DNA of 64,000 nucleotides from Mycolicibacterium fallax (GCF_010726955.1 NZ_AP022603.1:3844001-3908000); one strand, 5' to 3'; counted from the first letter of the stretch, positions 28,255 to 39,261 are shown. Notes: generated by a model from the sequence alone, not told the origin. Numbers and translations: made by a program.

Positions 28255-29460
28255 TCAGGCGGCCGTCGCCGGCACGGTCACCCGCACCGTGGTGCCAGAC
28301 CCCTCGTCGCTGCCCAGCTCGAAGGACCCGCCGATCGCCTCCACTCGCGCGATCAGCGAGGCCAGCCCGATGTGTCCCTCGGCAATCCGGGCGTTGAGGA
28401 TCCCCGGATTGAAACCCACCCCGTCGTCGGCGACCGTCAGCACGATGTCCTCACCGCGCCGATGCAACGTCACCTCCACCGTGGCCGCCCGGGAATGTTT
28501 GGCGGCGTTGGCCAGCAGTTCACGGGCGGCCCGGTACAGCAGATCCTGCCCCGGCGGCGCGCCGACCTCATCGAGTTCCCCGCGCACCGCGAACGGACCG
28601 CGATCGCGGTAACCCCGGAGCAGCTCGGCCAGCGCGGGGCTCAACCCCAACTCCGAGAGCACCGCGGGGTGCAGGGTCCGCAACGTCGAGCGCAACGCTG
28701 CCGCCGTCCCGGACAGGGTGTCGCGGACCGCTGCCAGCGCCGGGTCGTCGATCCGTTCGGAGAGCTCGTCGAGGGTGAGCCGGGCGGCCAGCAACTCCTG
28801 CAGCGGGCCGTCGTGCAGCGATTCGGCCAGCTGCCGGCTGTGCCGTTCATCGGCACGCAGCGATTCGGCCACCAGTTGTCGCTGCACGTCGACCAGCGTG
28901 GTCACCCGGCGATTGCGCCGGGAGATGACCAGGCTCAGCCCGGTGGTGGCGGCGGTGAACCACACCAGGAATGCGAAGTGCAGGTAGACGATGTTGGGCA
29001 TCCCGACGGAGTCGTCGCGTTTGGAGTAGAAGATCCACACGGCCAGATACGCGAACGCCGTGACCAGCCCGAGCGCGCCGGTCAGCCACGCGCGGTTCTG
29101 GAAGGCCACCGAGATCGGCAGCAGAAAGAACACCGGCAGCAGCCAGGCCGTCGCACCGCCGGAGGACAGGCAGATGGTGACCACCGCCAGCACATCCACC
29201 AGCGTCGAGACCGGCCCGGCCCGCGGTGGGATCGGATCGCGGAACACCGCCAGTAGCCAAAGCAGTGACGCGGCAAGGTAACTCGCGATCGCCGTGTGAT
29301 AAAGCACCGGCAGCCAATGGTCGACGTCGCCGATGTCGACGATCATCACGATCAGCAGGATCATCGGCAGCCGCAGCAGCGCCGCGACCCGGACCGGTTC
29401 GGCCGTCAGGTAATCGGCCAGCCGCTGCGAGCCGCTCCGGTTGGCGGCGGTCCGGATCAT
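28255..29460 (-). CDS. NarL-type sensor histidine kinase
   Basis: This 401-residue membrane sensor kinase has an N-terminal region with about six helices (30-180). The HisKA_3 dimerisation motif ESLHDGPLQELL carries phospho-acceptor His216. The ATPase domain has ELLANAAKHSRA (N box), DDGVGF (G1) and GHIGLASL (G2). The stimulus is unknown. It follows the response regulator gene with a four-base ATGA overlap, so they form one two-component operon. An antigen 85-like gene lies downstream. Confidence 0.93.
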   Translation of the reverse strand: MIRTAANRSGSQRLADYLTAEPVRVAALLRLPMILLIVMIVDIGDVDHWLPVLYHTAIASYLAASLLWLLAVFRDPIPPRAGPVSTLVDVLAVVTICLSSGGATAWLLPVFFLLPISVAFQNRAWLTGALGLVTAFAYLAVWIFYSKRDDSVGMPNIVYLHFAFLVWFTAATTGLSLVISRRNRRVTTLVDVQRQLVAESLRADERHSRQLAESLHDGPLQELLAARLTLDELSERIDDPALAAVRDTLSGTAAALRSTLRTLHPAVLSELGLSPALAELLRGYRDRGPFAVRGELDEVGAPPGQDLLYRAARELLANAAKHSRAATVEVTLHRRGEDIVLTVADDGVGFNPGILNARIAEGHIGLASLIARVEAIGGSFELGSDEGSGTTVRVTVPATAA

Positions 29461-30107
29461 TTCAACAGCCCGCGCCGCATCGCCTCGGCCACCGCCGCGG
29501 CCCGATCGCTCACCTCGAGCTTCTCGTAGAGGCGCTGGACATGGGTCTTGACCGTGGAGGCGGCCAGGAACAGGTCACCGGCGATCGCCGGGATGGACTT
29601 GCCCGCCGCGATCAGATCGAGCACCTCGCGCTCCCGGGGGCTGAGCACCGGGCCCGCCGGTTCGGCGCGACGGCGGATCTCCCCGGCCAGTGATGACGCC
29701 AGACCGGGCGACAACACGTCGCGTCCCCTCGCGCAATTCAATACGGCCGCAATGATTTCCGCGCGGGTCGACTCCTTGGGCAGGAATCCCGACGCGCCCT
29801 GCTGCAGGGCGTGATAGACGATCGCCGAATCGTCGTGGGCCGAGACCAGCAGCACCCGGGTGGGCAGTTGTTCGCGCAGCACCGCCGCCGCGACCTCGGC
29901 GCCGTCGAGGCCGGGCATCCGGTAGTCCAGCAGCGCCACCGCGGGTCGGTGCTCGCGGATCGCGGCCAGCGCCGAGACGCCGTCGTCGGTCTCGGCGACC
30001 ACCTCGATCTCGCCGCCGGAGGTCAGCGCCCGGACCACGCCGTCACGAAACAGCGGGTGATCGTCGCCGACGACGACCCGAACCCTGCTGTCTGCGGACT
30101 CGGTCAT
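29457..30107 (-). CDS. LuxR/NarL-family response regulator
   Basis: This 216-residue regulator has a receiver domain with acidic residues Asp15-Asp16, phospho-acceptor Asp61 in LLDYRMPG, and the conserved Lys in FLPKES. The C-terminal LuxR helix-turn-helix shows LSPREREVLDLIAAGKSIPAIAGDL and STVKTHVQRLYEKLEV (in two blocks). It is the partner of the histidine kinase that overlaps its 3' end. Target genes are unknown. Confidence 0.95.
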   Translation of the reverse strand: MTESADSRVRVVVGDDHPLFRDGVVRALTSGGEIEVVAETDDGVSALAAIREHRPAVALLDYRMPGLDGAEVAAAVLREQLPTRVLLVSAHDDSAIVYHALQQGASGFLPKESTRAEIIAAVLNCARGRDVLSPGLASSLAGEIRRRAEPAGPVLSPREREVLDLIAAGKSIPAIAGDLFLAASTVKTHVQRLYEKLEVSDRAAAVAEAMRRGLLK

Positions 30108-30171
30108 GGCGTCAACCTTCGCACACCGCAGCGCGCGCCGGTCGATTATCGCCGCCGCGCCGGAGGCTGTC

Positions 30172-30906
30172 CTAGAGGCGAAGGCCGGCGCTGTCGCCGC
30201 TGGTCAGCGCGCTCGAGGTGAAGAAGCCCGCCAGTCCGTAGCGGTCGACGTCCACCTCGGTGGCCTGTGGGTCCCGGGACGGGCCGGGCGGCACCGGACC
30301 CAGGCACAGTTCGGTGGCGGCCTTGGCCTGGAACATCGCCACGACCGCGTCGCTGTGCCGCTCGGTGCCGAACCGGTCCAGCGCCCGGGTCAGCTTGGCG
30401 TCGACGTAGTCCAGGGTGCGCTCCAGGCTCTGGGCGGCCAACGCGTCACGCTGGGCGACCTCGCGGGCGGCCCGGCTCCGGCGGCGGTCATCAATGCTGC
30501 GCATCCCCGCCGCACCGAGCGCGCCGGCCAGCGCCGGGACGAACAGGATCGCGGCCGTCACGCCGAGGGTGTTGTCCAGCGCCACCGAGGCGATGATGCT
30601 CGCGGTCAGCAGGAAACTCAGTGCGGCGAGCCCCAGCGTCAGCGGAGAGGCGGCGATCACCGCGTCGCCGGCCCGATTGGCCAGCGGAGCGAATTTGGAC
30701 GACGCCGCGGCGGCCTGGCGGGCCATCGCTCGGCCGATGCCGGGGGTGCGGGCGCGGATCGCCGCCCACTTCGGCGCGCTCGTCGACCCGGTCGCCGACG
30801 GCGGCGTGGCTGCGGGCTGCGCGGGTGTGGGCTGTGCCGCGGCGGTGTCGTCGGCCACACCTTCGGGAGCGGGATTCGGCGACTGCGCGTCCAGGAGATC
30901 GGCCAT
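30172..30906 (-). CDS. Membrane protein of unknown function with coiled region
   Basis: This gene encodes 244 residues. The N-terminus is Ala/Pro/Thr-rich and cytosolic-looking. Two hydrophobic helices (about 90-112 and 115-135) are followed by an Arg-rich helical part (DDRRRSRAAREVAQRDALAAQ) and a C-terminal domain with little similarity to families I know. I start at ATG 30906. It is divergent from the Rv1057-like gene across a 499-bp spacer. The function is not recognised. Confidence 0.65.
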   Translation of the reverse strand: MADLLDAQSPNPAPEGVADDTAAAQPTPAQPAATPPSATGSTSAPKWAAIRARTPGIGRAMARQAAAASSKFAPLANRAGDAVIAASPLTLGLAALSFLLTASIIASVALDNTLGVTAAILFVPALAGALGAAGMRSIDDRRRSRAAREVAQRDALAAQSLERTLDYVDAKLTRALDRFGTERHSDAVVAMFQAKAATELCLGPVPPGPSRDPQATEVDVDRYGLAGFFTSSALTSGDSAGLRL

Positions 30907-31405
30907 GGTGCCATTGTGCCCCGGCGGGTGCCGGGTTTCCGGTTGCGGCACCGGCGGGTCACCGATCGGGATCGGCCGGGGCGCCGATCGGGATCGGCCG
31001 GGGGTTCTGACCTGGGCCGCCAGCGAATAACCGCAGGTCAGGTCACCGTGGCTCAGCGTCGTAGTTACTGGTGGGTCACTTGTGACGATCCGGCGCCGGA
31101 TCTGGCGCGCCGGACACACCAGATGGCCCGATGTGATTTGAGCCTCAGTTTTCCCTCCCTGGAAAACTTGAAAAATGATTTAGCTATTGATCTAGGGCCC
31201 GGTCAATTAATTGCATCCCGAAGTAAAACTGCAGGTGAACGGTGGAAAACAAGGAAAGTAACTGACATTGGGGACTTTTGTCCGTAGCGGTTTTGATTCC
31301 GCTCGGAAATGCTGACATCAGTGTCTCCCACGTCCGGCGATTGGAATTAATTCGACCCGCCAGATGTAGGTACACTCAGAGGAGTTCACGGCCGAGAGGC
31401 ACTCT
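30907..31405. promoter_or_regulatory. Long divergent regulatory region with AT-rich island
   Basis: This 499-bp spacer lies upstream of the Rv1057-like gene. From about 31150 to 31380 it is strikingly AT-rich for this genome. Two 10-bp palindromes share the core AATTAATT: CAATTAATTG (31204-31213) and GAATTAATTC (31344-31353). In M. tuberculosis the Rv1057 promoter is known to be bound by TrcR at an AT-rich element and to respond to MprA and SigE. That makes these palindromes candidate regulator sites. I cannot place the -10 and -35 elements. Confidence 0.5.
30962..31004. repeat. 22-bp tandem repeat with internal palindrome
   Basis: CCGATCGGGATCGGCCGGGG occurs at 30962-30981 and again at 30984-31003, offset 22 bp. 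Each copy contains the inverted repeat CCGATC-GG-GATCGG. It lies 56 bp upstream of the minus-strand membrane-protein gene and could be a regulator site or a simple slippage product. Confidence 0.8.
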
Positions 31406-32581
31406 GTGAGCGTAGCCACAACAACCGACGCGGGGACCCCCGCCGGGAAGGTGTTCAACGTGATGGCAAACAAGGTGTTCGATCTGGATGTGGCGGCAGA
31501 CGCGATGAAGGCGGCTGCGCACTCCACCCCGGCACCGCTGGCCCAGCGCGCTGCCGCGGTCCGCGGCGAGCTGCGTGCGCCCGAGGTTGCCGAGCGACTC
31601 ACCGGTCCGCAGATCGTGGTCGGCCGCGGGCCGATCGCCGACATGGCCCTGGACGCCTGCGCAGGACAGCTCTACGTCACCAACCCGGCCGACAACAGCC
31701 TGGCGGTCATCGATACCGACACCCTGACGGTCACTCAGGTCATCACCGACCTGGCCGAGGCACATGCGGTGGCCGCCGCCAGTGGCCACGCCTACGTGAG
31801 CACCGTCGGTGATGACGGCGACACCGTCTCGGTGGTTGACACCTCGCTGTACGCCGACACCGACGCCATGACCGACGTCTACCCGGTCGGCGAGACTGTC
31901 CGCGCGATCGCGCTCAGCCCGGAAGGCGAGCGGGTCTACGCCGCGCGCACCGGGGCGGGTATCGCGGTCGTCGACGTCGTCACCGGTTCCATCGGCGAGA
32001 TCGCCGTCCCCGGTGCGGTCGATGCCACCGCCGAGGCGATCGCCGTCAGCCTGGACGGCCGCCGGGTGTACCTGGCGACCGCCGACTACCTGGGCGGCCA
32101 GCTGATCGTCGTCGACACCCTGGCGCAGCGGGTCGTCGGTGTGCGTTCGCTGCCGAGCCAGCCGCACGCGATTGCCGTCAGCCGCGATGGGTCGACCCTG
32201 CTGGTCGCGCGCTGCGACGTCGAGGCCGGTACCGATGTGGACATCATCGACACCGCGAGCATGCGCGTGATGGAGACCGTTCAGGTCGCGGGCCTGGTCA
32301 CCAACATGGTGTTCAGCGTCGCCGGCGAGCGGATCTACCTGGTTGCCGGCGGCCGGGTGTGCGTGCTCAACGCCACCACGCTGGAGACCGTCAACGTCTT
32401 CTCCGGGGTGAACGCACCCTCGTGCATCGTTGAGAGCGCCGACGGCGCGACGCTGTTCGTCGCCGATTACGACGGCAACGTCAGCGCGCTGGCGGTCGGC
32501 GAGGTCACCGACGAGCTGCTGGCCCAGATGATGTCCGCCGACATCGTCAACATTCCGATGCTGGAGCTGGCTCGCGCCTGA
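31406..32581 (+). CDS. YncE/Rv1057-like beta-propeller protein
   Basis: This 391-residue protein has repeated blade motifs such as QLYVTNPADNSLAVIDTDT, GERVYAARTGAGIAVVDV and TLFVADYDGNVSALAV, typical of YVTN-type seven-bladed propellers. Length and neighbours (fadD downstream) match Rv1057. No signal peptide is visible. The biochemical role is unknown; the M. tuberculosis homologue is stress-induced. The GTG start is preceded by GAGAGGC. The upstream AT-rich island suggests complex control. Confidence 0.88.
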   Translation: MSVATTTDAGTPAGKVFNVMANKVFDLDVAADAMKAAAHSTPAPLAQRAAAVRGELRAPEVAERLTGPQIVVGRGPIADMALDACAGQLYVTNPADNSLAVIDTDTLTVTQVITDLAEAHAVAAASGHAYVSTVGDDGDTVSVVDTSLYADTDAMTDVYPVGETVRAIALSPEGERVYAARTGAGIAVVDVVTGSIGEIAVPGAVDATAEAIAVSLDGRRVYLATADYLGGQLIVVDTLAQRVVGVRSLPSQPHAIAVSRDGSTLLVARCDVEAGTDVDIIDTASMRVMETVQVAGLVTNMVFSVAGERIYLVAGGRVCVLNATTLETVNVFSGVNAPSCIVESADGATLFVADYDGNVSALAVGEVTDELLAQMMSADIVNIPMLELARA

Positions 32582-32665
32582 GGGCGATCGTCGAGGTGGT
32601 CACTGGCCGGGCTTGCCCGGGCGGATAGCCTGACGGGGTAAATCCACACCCCGGGAGGTTGGCCG

Positions 32666-34294
<1,629 letters not shown>

Positions 34295-34323
34295 GCGGTG
34301 CCATCGGCGCGGAAGGGGATCAC

Positions 34324-35391
34324 ATGGCCAGGCCGCTGAGGGTCATTCAGTGGGCGACCGGCGGGGTGGGCACCGCAGCCATCCGCGGCGTCGTCGAGCA
34401 CCCCGACCTGGAACTGGTCGGCGCCTGGGTGCACAGCCCCGACAAGCAGGGGCGCGACGTCGGCGAACTCGCCGGCATCGCCCCGATCGGGGTGGCCGCG
34501 ACCGGCAGCGTCGAGGAGATCCTGGCCGCCGACGCCGACGCGGTCATCTACACCCCGCTGCTGCCGGACCCCGATCAGGTCGCCGCGCTGCTGCGCTCGG
34601 GCAAGAACGTCATCACCCCGGTCGGCTGGTTCTACCCGCGGGAAAAAGAGGCCGCGCCGCTGCGCGCCGCAGCGCTGGCCGGCGGGGTCACCCTGCACGG
34701 CACCGGCATCGCGCCCGGCGGCTTCAGCGACAAGTTCCTGCTGCAGCTCTCCGCGCTGTCCACCGCAGTGACATTCGTTCGCGGCGAGGAGTTTTCAGAC
34801 CTGCGCAGCTATCAGGCGCCCGACGTGCTGCGGCACGTGATGGGCTTCGGTGGCACCCCGGAGAACGCCCTGACCGGGATGATGGCCAAGCTGCTCGACG
34901 GCGGCTTCATTCAGGCGATCAGCATGGTGGTCGACGCGATGGGGTTCGCCGCCGAACCGAGGATCCGCAGCAGCCAACAGGTTGCGGTGGCCACCGCGGC
35001 GATCGACTCGCCGATCGGGGTGATCGAACCGGGTCAGGTGGCCGCCCGCCGGTTCGTCTGGGAGGCGCTGGTCGACGGCGAGCCGGTGGTCCGGGTGGGG
35101 GTCAACTGGCTGATGGGTGAGGAGCATCTGGAACCGGCCTGGAACTTCGGCCCGCAGGGGCAGCGCTACGAGGTGGAGGTCCGCGGGAATCCCGATTTCA
35201 CCGCCTGCATCAAGGGATTTCACGGCGAGATCGGCCCCGGCGGCGAACTCGGGGAGGAGACCGGCATCGTCGGCACCGCGGCGCACTGCGTGAACTCGGT
35301 GCCGGCGGTGTGCGCTGCCGACCCGGGGATTGTCAGCTACCTGGACCTGCCGCTGGTGTCCGGCAAGGCCGCACCGGAATTGCGCCGCTGA
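34324..35391 (+). CDS. DapB-fold NAD(P)-dependent reductase/dehydrogenase-like protein
   Basis: This 355-residue protein resembles Rv1059. The N-terminal Rossmann motif VIQWATGGVGTAAIRGV is followed by DADAVIYTPLLPD and NVITPVGWFYP, typical of the dihydrodipicolinate-reductase-like and 2,4-diaminopentanoate-dehydrogenase-like family. The substrate is unknown. ATG 34324 has GGAAGGGGA upstream. Its stop shares a base with the next start (TGATG), suggesting coupling with the glutamine amidotransferase. Its operon with fadD suggests a lipid or acyl substrate, which is inference. Confidence 0.85.
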   Translation: MARPLRVIQWATGGVGTAAIRGVVEHPDLELVGAWVHSPDKQGRDVGELAGIAPIGVAATGSVEEILAADADAVIYTPLLPDPDQVAALLRSGKNVITPVGWFYPREKEAAPLRAAALAGGVTLHGTGIAPGGFSDKFLLQLSALSTAVTFVRGEEFSDLRSYQAPDVLRHVMGFGGTPENALTGMMAKLLDGGFIQAISMVVDAMGFAAEPRIRSSQQVAVATAAIDSPIGVIEPGQVAARRFVWEALVDGEPVVRVGVNWLMGEEHLEPAWNFGPQGQRYEVEVRGNPDFTACIKGFHGEIGPGGELGEETGIVGTAAHCVNSVPAVCAADPGIVSYLDLPLVSGKAAPELRR

Positions 35392-36254
35392 TGTGCCGAC
35401 TGTTCGGGCTGCACGCCGGTCGGACCGCTGCCACCGCGACCTTCTGGTTGCTCGACGCCCCGGACAACCTGTCCGAGCAGAGCCGACGTAATCCCGACGG
35501 CACCGGCGTCGGGGTGTTCGGTCCCGACGGCAACCCGGTGCTGCGCAAGCAGCCGATGGCGGCCTGGAAGGATGCCGAATTTGCCACCGGGGCAAGGGAG
35601 TTGACCGGAACAACGTTCCTGGCGCATGTCCGCTACGCGACCACCGGCGCGATCGACGTCCGCAACACCCACCCCTTCCTGCAGGACGGCCGGCTGTTCG
35701 CGCACAACGGGACCGTCGAGGGGATCGATCTGCTCGACGCCCGGATCGCCGACCTTGGCGTGTCGGAACTGGTTGCCGGGCAATCAGATTCGGAACGGGT
35801 GGGCGCGATCATCGCCGGCGAGATCCGGTCCGCCGGCGGCGATGTCGGCACCGGACTGCGCAACGGCCTGCGCTGGCTGGCCGCCGAGGTGCCGATCTTC
35901 GCGCTGAACATCCTGCTGTGCACGGCCACCGACTTCTGGGCGCTGCGCTGTCCCGACACTCACGAGCTGTACCTGCTGGACCGCAGCGATCCGGCCCGGC
36001 ACTCCCGATTCGACATGCGCAGCAGCCGGATCCGGGCCCATTCGGACGACCTGAACTCCGTCGCGTCGGTGCTGCTGGCCAGCGAACCGATGGACACCGA
36101 CCCGGGCTGGACCGAGCTGGCGCCCGGCGAACTGGTCCACGTCGACGCCGACCTGCGCATCACCCGGGAGCTCCTGCTGCCCGACCCACCGCGGCACCGG
36201 CTGCGGATCGCCGACCTCAGCGGCGCCGCCGCCGACGCGCAGCGCGCCAACTGA
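35391..36254 (+). CDS. Class II glutamine amidotransferase (EgtC/YafJ-like)
   Basis: This 287-residue Ntn-hydrolase begins MCRLFGLHAG, so Cys2 becomes the catalytic N-terminal nucleophile after Met removal. Further family motifs are NPDGTGVGVF, HVRYATTG, and NTHPFLQDGRLFAHNGT. It resembles the EgtC/GATase_4 group, which hydrolyses gamma-glutamyl amides. No other ergothioneine gene is present, so it is probably not EgtC itself. Length matches my recollection of Rv1061. The start overlaps the upstream stop by one base. Confidence 0.88.
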   Translation: MCRLFGLHAGRTAATATFWLLDAPDNLSEQSRRNPDGTGVGVFGPDGNPVLRKQPMAAWKDAEFATGARELTGTTFLAHVRYATTGAIDVRNTHPFLQDGRLFAHNGTVEGIDLLDARIADLGVSELVAGQSDSERVGAIIAGEIRSAGGDVGTGLRNGLRWLAAEVPIFALNILLCTATDFWALRCPDTHELYLLDRSDPARHSRFDMRSSRIRAHSDDLNSVASVLLASEPMDTDPGWTELAPGELVHVDADLRITRELLLPDPPRHRLRIADLSGAAADAQRAN

Positions 36255-36257
36255 CGC

Positions 36258-36686
36258 TCAACCGCACAGTCCGGCCGCCGCGTGCTCGACGGCCATGATC
36301 GCCCCGGCCTGCTGGCCGGGCCGCAGTTCGGCCCACGGCGACCCGAAGGTGCCCGGGCCCGCGTAACCGGGATCCTGCAGGGTGCTCAGGTACGGCTCTA
36401 CCTGCTCGGTCGGCTCGCCCCCGCGCTCGTCAAGCCAGGCCTTGGCGGCCAGGCAGGCCTGCCCGTACCCGGATTCGGTGGCATCGGCGGGTGCTTGGAC
36501 CTTGGTGGTCACCCCGGCCGCCGACACCTCGATGCCGTCGGGCTTCGCCTCGGGCGCCGGGGCGGTGGCCTGCGGAGCCGGGGCGGTGCGGCCTGCCGGC
36601 GCGGCGCCGTCGCCCGAGGAGCATCCCGTCGTCACCGCCGCCAGGGCGACGGTGAACAGGACGGCGGGCATCCAGGCGCTGCGCAT
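36258..36686 (-). CDS. lpqV: Lipoprotein LpqV-like
   Basis: This 142-residue lipoprotein has a signal sequence and Cys near residue 22 in VTTGC, a slightly irregular lipobox. A Pro/Ala-rich linker (SSGDGAAPAGRTAPAPQA) leads to a small domain with two more cysteines (QACLAA and the penultimate residue). Order next to the Rv1069c-like gene and the length fit Rv1064c. I use ATG 36686, with alternatives upstream. The role is unknown. It converges on the amidotransferase with three bases between stops. Confidence 0.78.
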   Translation of the reverse strand: MRSAWMPAVLFTVALAAVTTGCSSGDGAAPAGRTAPAPQATAPAPEAKPDGIEVSAAGVTTKVQAPADATESGYGQACLAAKAWLDERGGEPTEQVEPYLSTLQDPGYAGPGTFGSPWAELRPGQQAGAIMAVEHAAAGLCG

Positions 36687-36714
36687 GGGTGCCCATGCTA
36701 TCGGCAACCGCGGA

Positions 36715-38475
36715 TCAGAGGCTTTCATCGGAGCGCATCAGCGGTCGCAGCCGCTCGGTCTTCTCCTGCGTCCAGCCCGGCGGCTGCAGCACCGCGGCCC
36801 AGGCGTCGGCCACATTGCGGACATACACGTGCCCGTGCCCGTCGGGAACGTCGACGGCCACCGCCATGTCGGCGGACACCTGCAGGAAGGTGATCACCGG
36901 GATCCACTTCATCCGCGGCGACACGTCGTAGCCGCGCTTCTCCCTGAGCCAATCGGGCTCGCGGAACACCAGATCGGGGTTGAACCAGGCGATCGGGTCC
37001 GACGCGTGCTGCATGTACACCACCCGCGGGCTGCGCCAGGGCGCGTCGGGCCGGTTCAGATCCTTCGGGGTGGCGGAGAATCGGACATGGGCGCCGTTTT
37101 CGTAGATCGGCAGCCACTCGGGCGAGCCCGGATCGCGGTTGGCGGTCAGGCTGGTCCAGATGGTGTTGTTGAACGTCGGCCCGGTGAACAGCGCGCCGTC
37201 GGTGCGGGCCACCAGATTGTTCAGGCTCTCGAACGGCGCCTCGCCGCCGAAGGAACCCAGGCTCTCGCCGAACACCACGAGCTTCGGCCGGGTCTGCTCG
37301 GGCATCGCGCGCACCAGCTCGTCGACCGCCTCAAACAGCACCTGGCCGGCCTGGCGGGCGTTCTCCTTGTCCACCAGGAAGGACAGCCAGCTCGGCAGGA
37401 ACGAGTACTGCATCGACACGATCGCGGTGTCGCCGTTGTACATGTACTCCAGCGCGGCGGCCTGGGCGGCGTTGATCCAGCCGGTGCCGGTGGTGGTCGC
37501 CACCGCGACGACCTTGCGGCTGAGCCCGCCGGTGCGCTGCAGCTCGCGGGCGGCCAGTTCGGCGGCGGCGCGGATGTCGGCGGCCGAGTTGAGCCCGGCG
37601 TAGGCGCGGATCGGCTCGGTGGCCGGGGCCGCGTTGAACTCCGTCAACGCCGCCACCGACGGCCCGCCGGCGACGAAGATGCGGCCCTGCCGGCCCAGGG
37701 TGTCCCAGTCCACCAGCGAACCGGGGCCGCCGGAGCGCAGCGCGGTGGTGGGAGCCGGGCGGTCCGCCAGCGTCTCGTCGTTGACGGAGTTGAAGGTGTT
37801 GTTCATCCACGGCACCACCGCGCGGGCCATCACGCCGTCGAGCAGCGCGACCGACACCGCCACCACCAGGCCGACGGCGACGACGCCGGACACCCGCGGC
37901 GGGGCGACCCGCTCCAGCTGGCGCACCAGCAGCTGCACCAGCCGCCGGATCATCTGGCCGATCTCGACGAAGAAGAACAGCACGATGACGCTGATCACTG
38001 CCGCCTGCGGGTAGTTGTACCAGCGCAGGTGCTCGACGCCCATCAGGTCGCGGACGTCCTCCTGCCAGCTGTGGAACAGGAACTGCATGGCGACCATGCC
38101 GATCAGGCCGACGGTCAGCAGCGTGAGCCACGCCCAGCGCGGCGCCCGCGGGCTGCGGTCCCGGCCGCGCATGTACCGGACCAGCCAGACGCCGAACACC
38201 CCGAACATGTAGCCGATCGCGCCCGCGCCGCCGCTGACCAGGCCCTGGAACAGTGGCCCGCGCGGCAACAGCGACGGCGTCAGCGACAGGAAGACGAAGA
38301 CCAGCCCGAATGCCGTCCCGAAGAACGTGTAGTGCTTGGCCCACCAGCGGACCAGATCATCGGGGTTGATCGCTGCCGGGGCCGGATCGGTCCACGGCGC
38401 ATCGGCGGGCTTGGTCTCGGTGGCGACCGCCCGGTCTTCCGTCGTGTCGGTCGGCTGAGGATCGGTGTCGGTCAC
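36715..38475 (-). CDS. Membrane-anchored alpha/beta hydrolase (Rv1069c type)
   Basis: This 586-residue protein has an N-terminal half with about five membrane helices between residues 50 and 230. The C-terminal alpha/beta hydrolase domain has the nucleophile motif LVVFGESLGSFGGEAPFES and GPTFNNTIWTSLT. A late His in GHGHVYVRNV is a candidate for the catalytic triad. This matches the Abhydrolase_9 type architecture of Rv1069c. Lipid esters are a plausible substrate but are not shown by the sequence. It lies 9 bp from echA8, so the genes are likely cotranscribed. Confidence 0.86.
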   Translation of the reverse strand: MTDTDPQPTDTTEDRAVATETKPADAPWTDPAPAAINPDDLVRWWAKHYTFFGTAFGLVFVFLSLTPSLLPRGPLFQGLVSGGAGAIGYMFGVFGVWLVRYMRGRDRSPRAPRWAWLTLLTVGLIGMVAMQFLFHSWQEDVRDLMGVEHLRWYNYPQAAVISVIVLFFFVEIGQMIRRLVQLLVRQLERVAPPRVSGVVAVGLVVAVSVALLDGVMARAVVPWMNNTFNSVNDETLADRPAPTTALRSGGPGSLVDWDTLGRQGRIFVAGGPSVAALTEFNAAPATEPIRAYAGLNSAADIRAAAELAARELQRTGGLSRKVVAVATTTGTGWINAAQAAALEYMYNGDTAIVSMQYSFLPSWLSFLVDKENARQAGQVLFEAVDELVRAMPEQTRPKLVVFGESLGSFGGEAPFESLNNLVARTDGALFTGPTFNNTIWTSLTANRDPGSPEWLPIYENGAHVRFSATPKDLNRPDAPWRSPRVVYMQHASDPIAWFNPDLVFREPDWLREKRGYDVSPRMKWIPVITFLQVSADMAVAVDVPDGHGHVYVRNVADAWAAVLQPPGWTQEKTERLRPLMRSDESL

Positions 38476-38484
38476 CCGAACAGG

Positions 38485-39261
38485 TTAGCGGTGCAGGAAG
38501 TTGGCGGCTCGCTTGGCGGCGAAGGCGGCCATGCCCTCCTTCTGATCGGCGGTGGCGAACGCCGAGTGGAACAGTCGCCGCTCGAAAAGCAGACCCTCGG
38601 TCAGGTTGGTCTCGTAGCTGCGGTTGACCGCCTCCTTGGCCATCCGGGCGGCCGACAGGGACATCCCGGCGATGGTCTCGGCGACCGCGCGGGACTCGCT
38701 GAGCAGATCGGCGGTCGGCACCACCCGCGACACCAGCCCGGCCCGCTCGGCCTCCTCGGCGTCCATGTTGCGGCCGGTCAGGATCAGGTCCATCGCCTTG
38801 GCCTTGCCGATCGCCCGGGTCAGCCGCTGGCTGCCGCCCATGCCGGGCAGCACGCCGAGCTTGATCTCCGGCTGGCCGAACTTGGCGTTCTCCGCGGCGA
38901 TCAGCACGTCGCACATCATCGCCAGCTCGCACCCACCGCCCAGGGCGTACCCGGCGACCGCGGCGATGGTCGGGGTGCGGGTGTCGGCGAACTCGCCCCA
39001 CTTGGCGAAGAAGTCGGAGCTGTAGACGTCGTGGAACGACAGCTCGGCCATCTCCTTGATGTCGGCGCCGGCGGCGAACGCCTTTTCGCTGCCGGTCAGC
39101 AGGATCGCGCCGATGCCCGGATCGTTGTCGAACTCCTTGGCCGCGGCGGTGACCTCGTTCATCACCTGGGTGTTGAGCGCGTTGAGGGCCTGCGGGCGGT
39201 TCAGCGTGATCAGCCCGACGCGGGCCTCGCGGGCGACGATGATGGTGTCGTAGTCGGTCAT
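38485..39261 (-). CDS. echA8: Enoyl-CoA hydratase EchA8
   Basis: This 258-residue crotonase-fold enzyme should hydrate 2-trans-enoyl-CoA in beta-oxidation. The oxyanion-hole segments are [14 protein letters not shown] and [13 protein letters not shown], with the catalytic Glu region [17 protein letters not shown] (split by the family signature). ATG 39261 has GGAGGATCCC directly upstream. Sequence and position match Rv1070c. It lies between echA9 and the hydrolase gene on the same strand. Confidence 0.94.
   Translation of the reverse strand: MTDYDTIIVAREARVGLITLNRPQALNALNTQVMNEVTAAAKEFDNDPGIGAILLTGSEKAFAAGADIKEMAELSFHDVYSSDFFAKWGEFADTRTPTIAAVAGYALGGGCELAMMCDVLIAAENAKFGQPEIKLGVLPGMGGSQRLTRAIGKAKAMDLILTGRNMDAEEAERAGLVSRVVPTADLLSESRAVAETIAGMSLSAARMAKEAVNRSYETNLTEGLLFERRLFHSAFATADQKEGMAAFAAKRAANFLHR

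Noticed and set aside
35391..36254. Assignment as EgtC of the ergothioneine pathway
   Set aside because: The family fits, but no egtA, egtB, egtD or egtE gene is nearby, and the operon is with fadD and a DapB-like gene.
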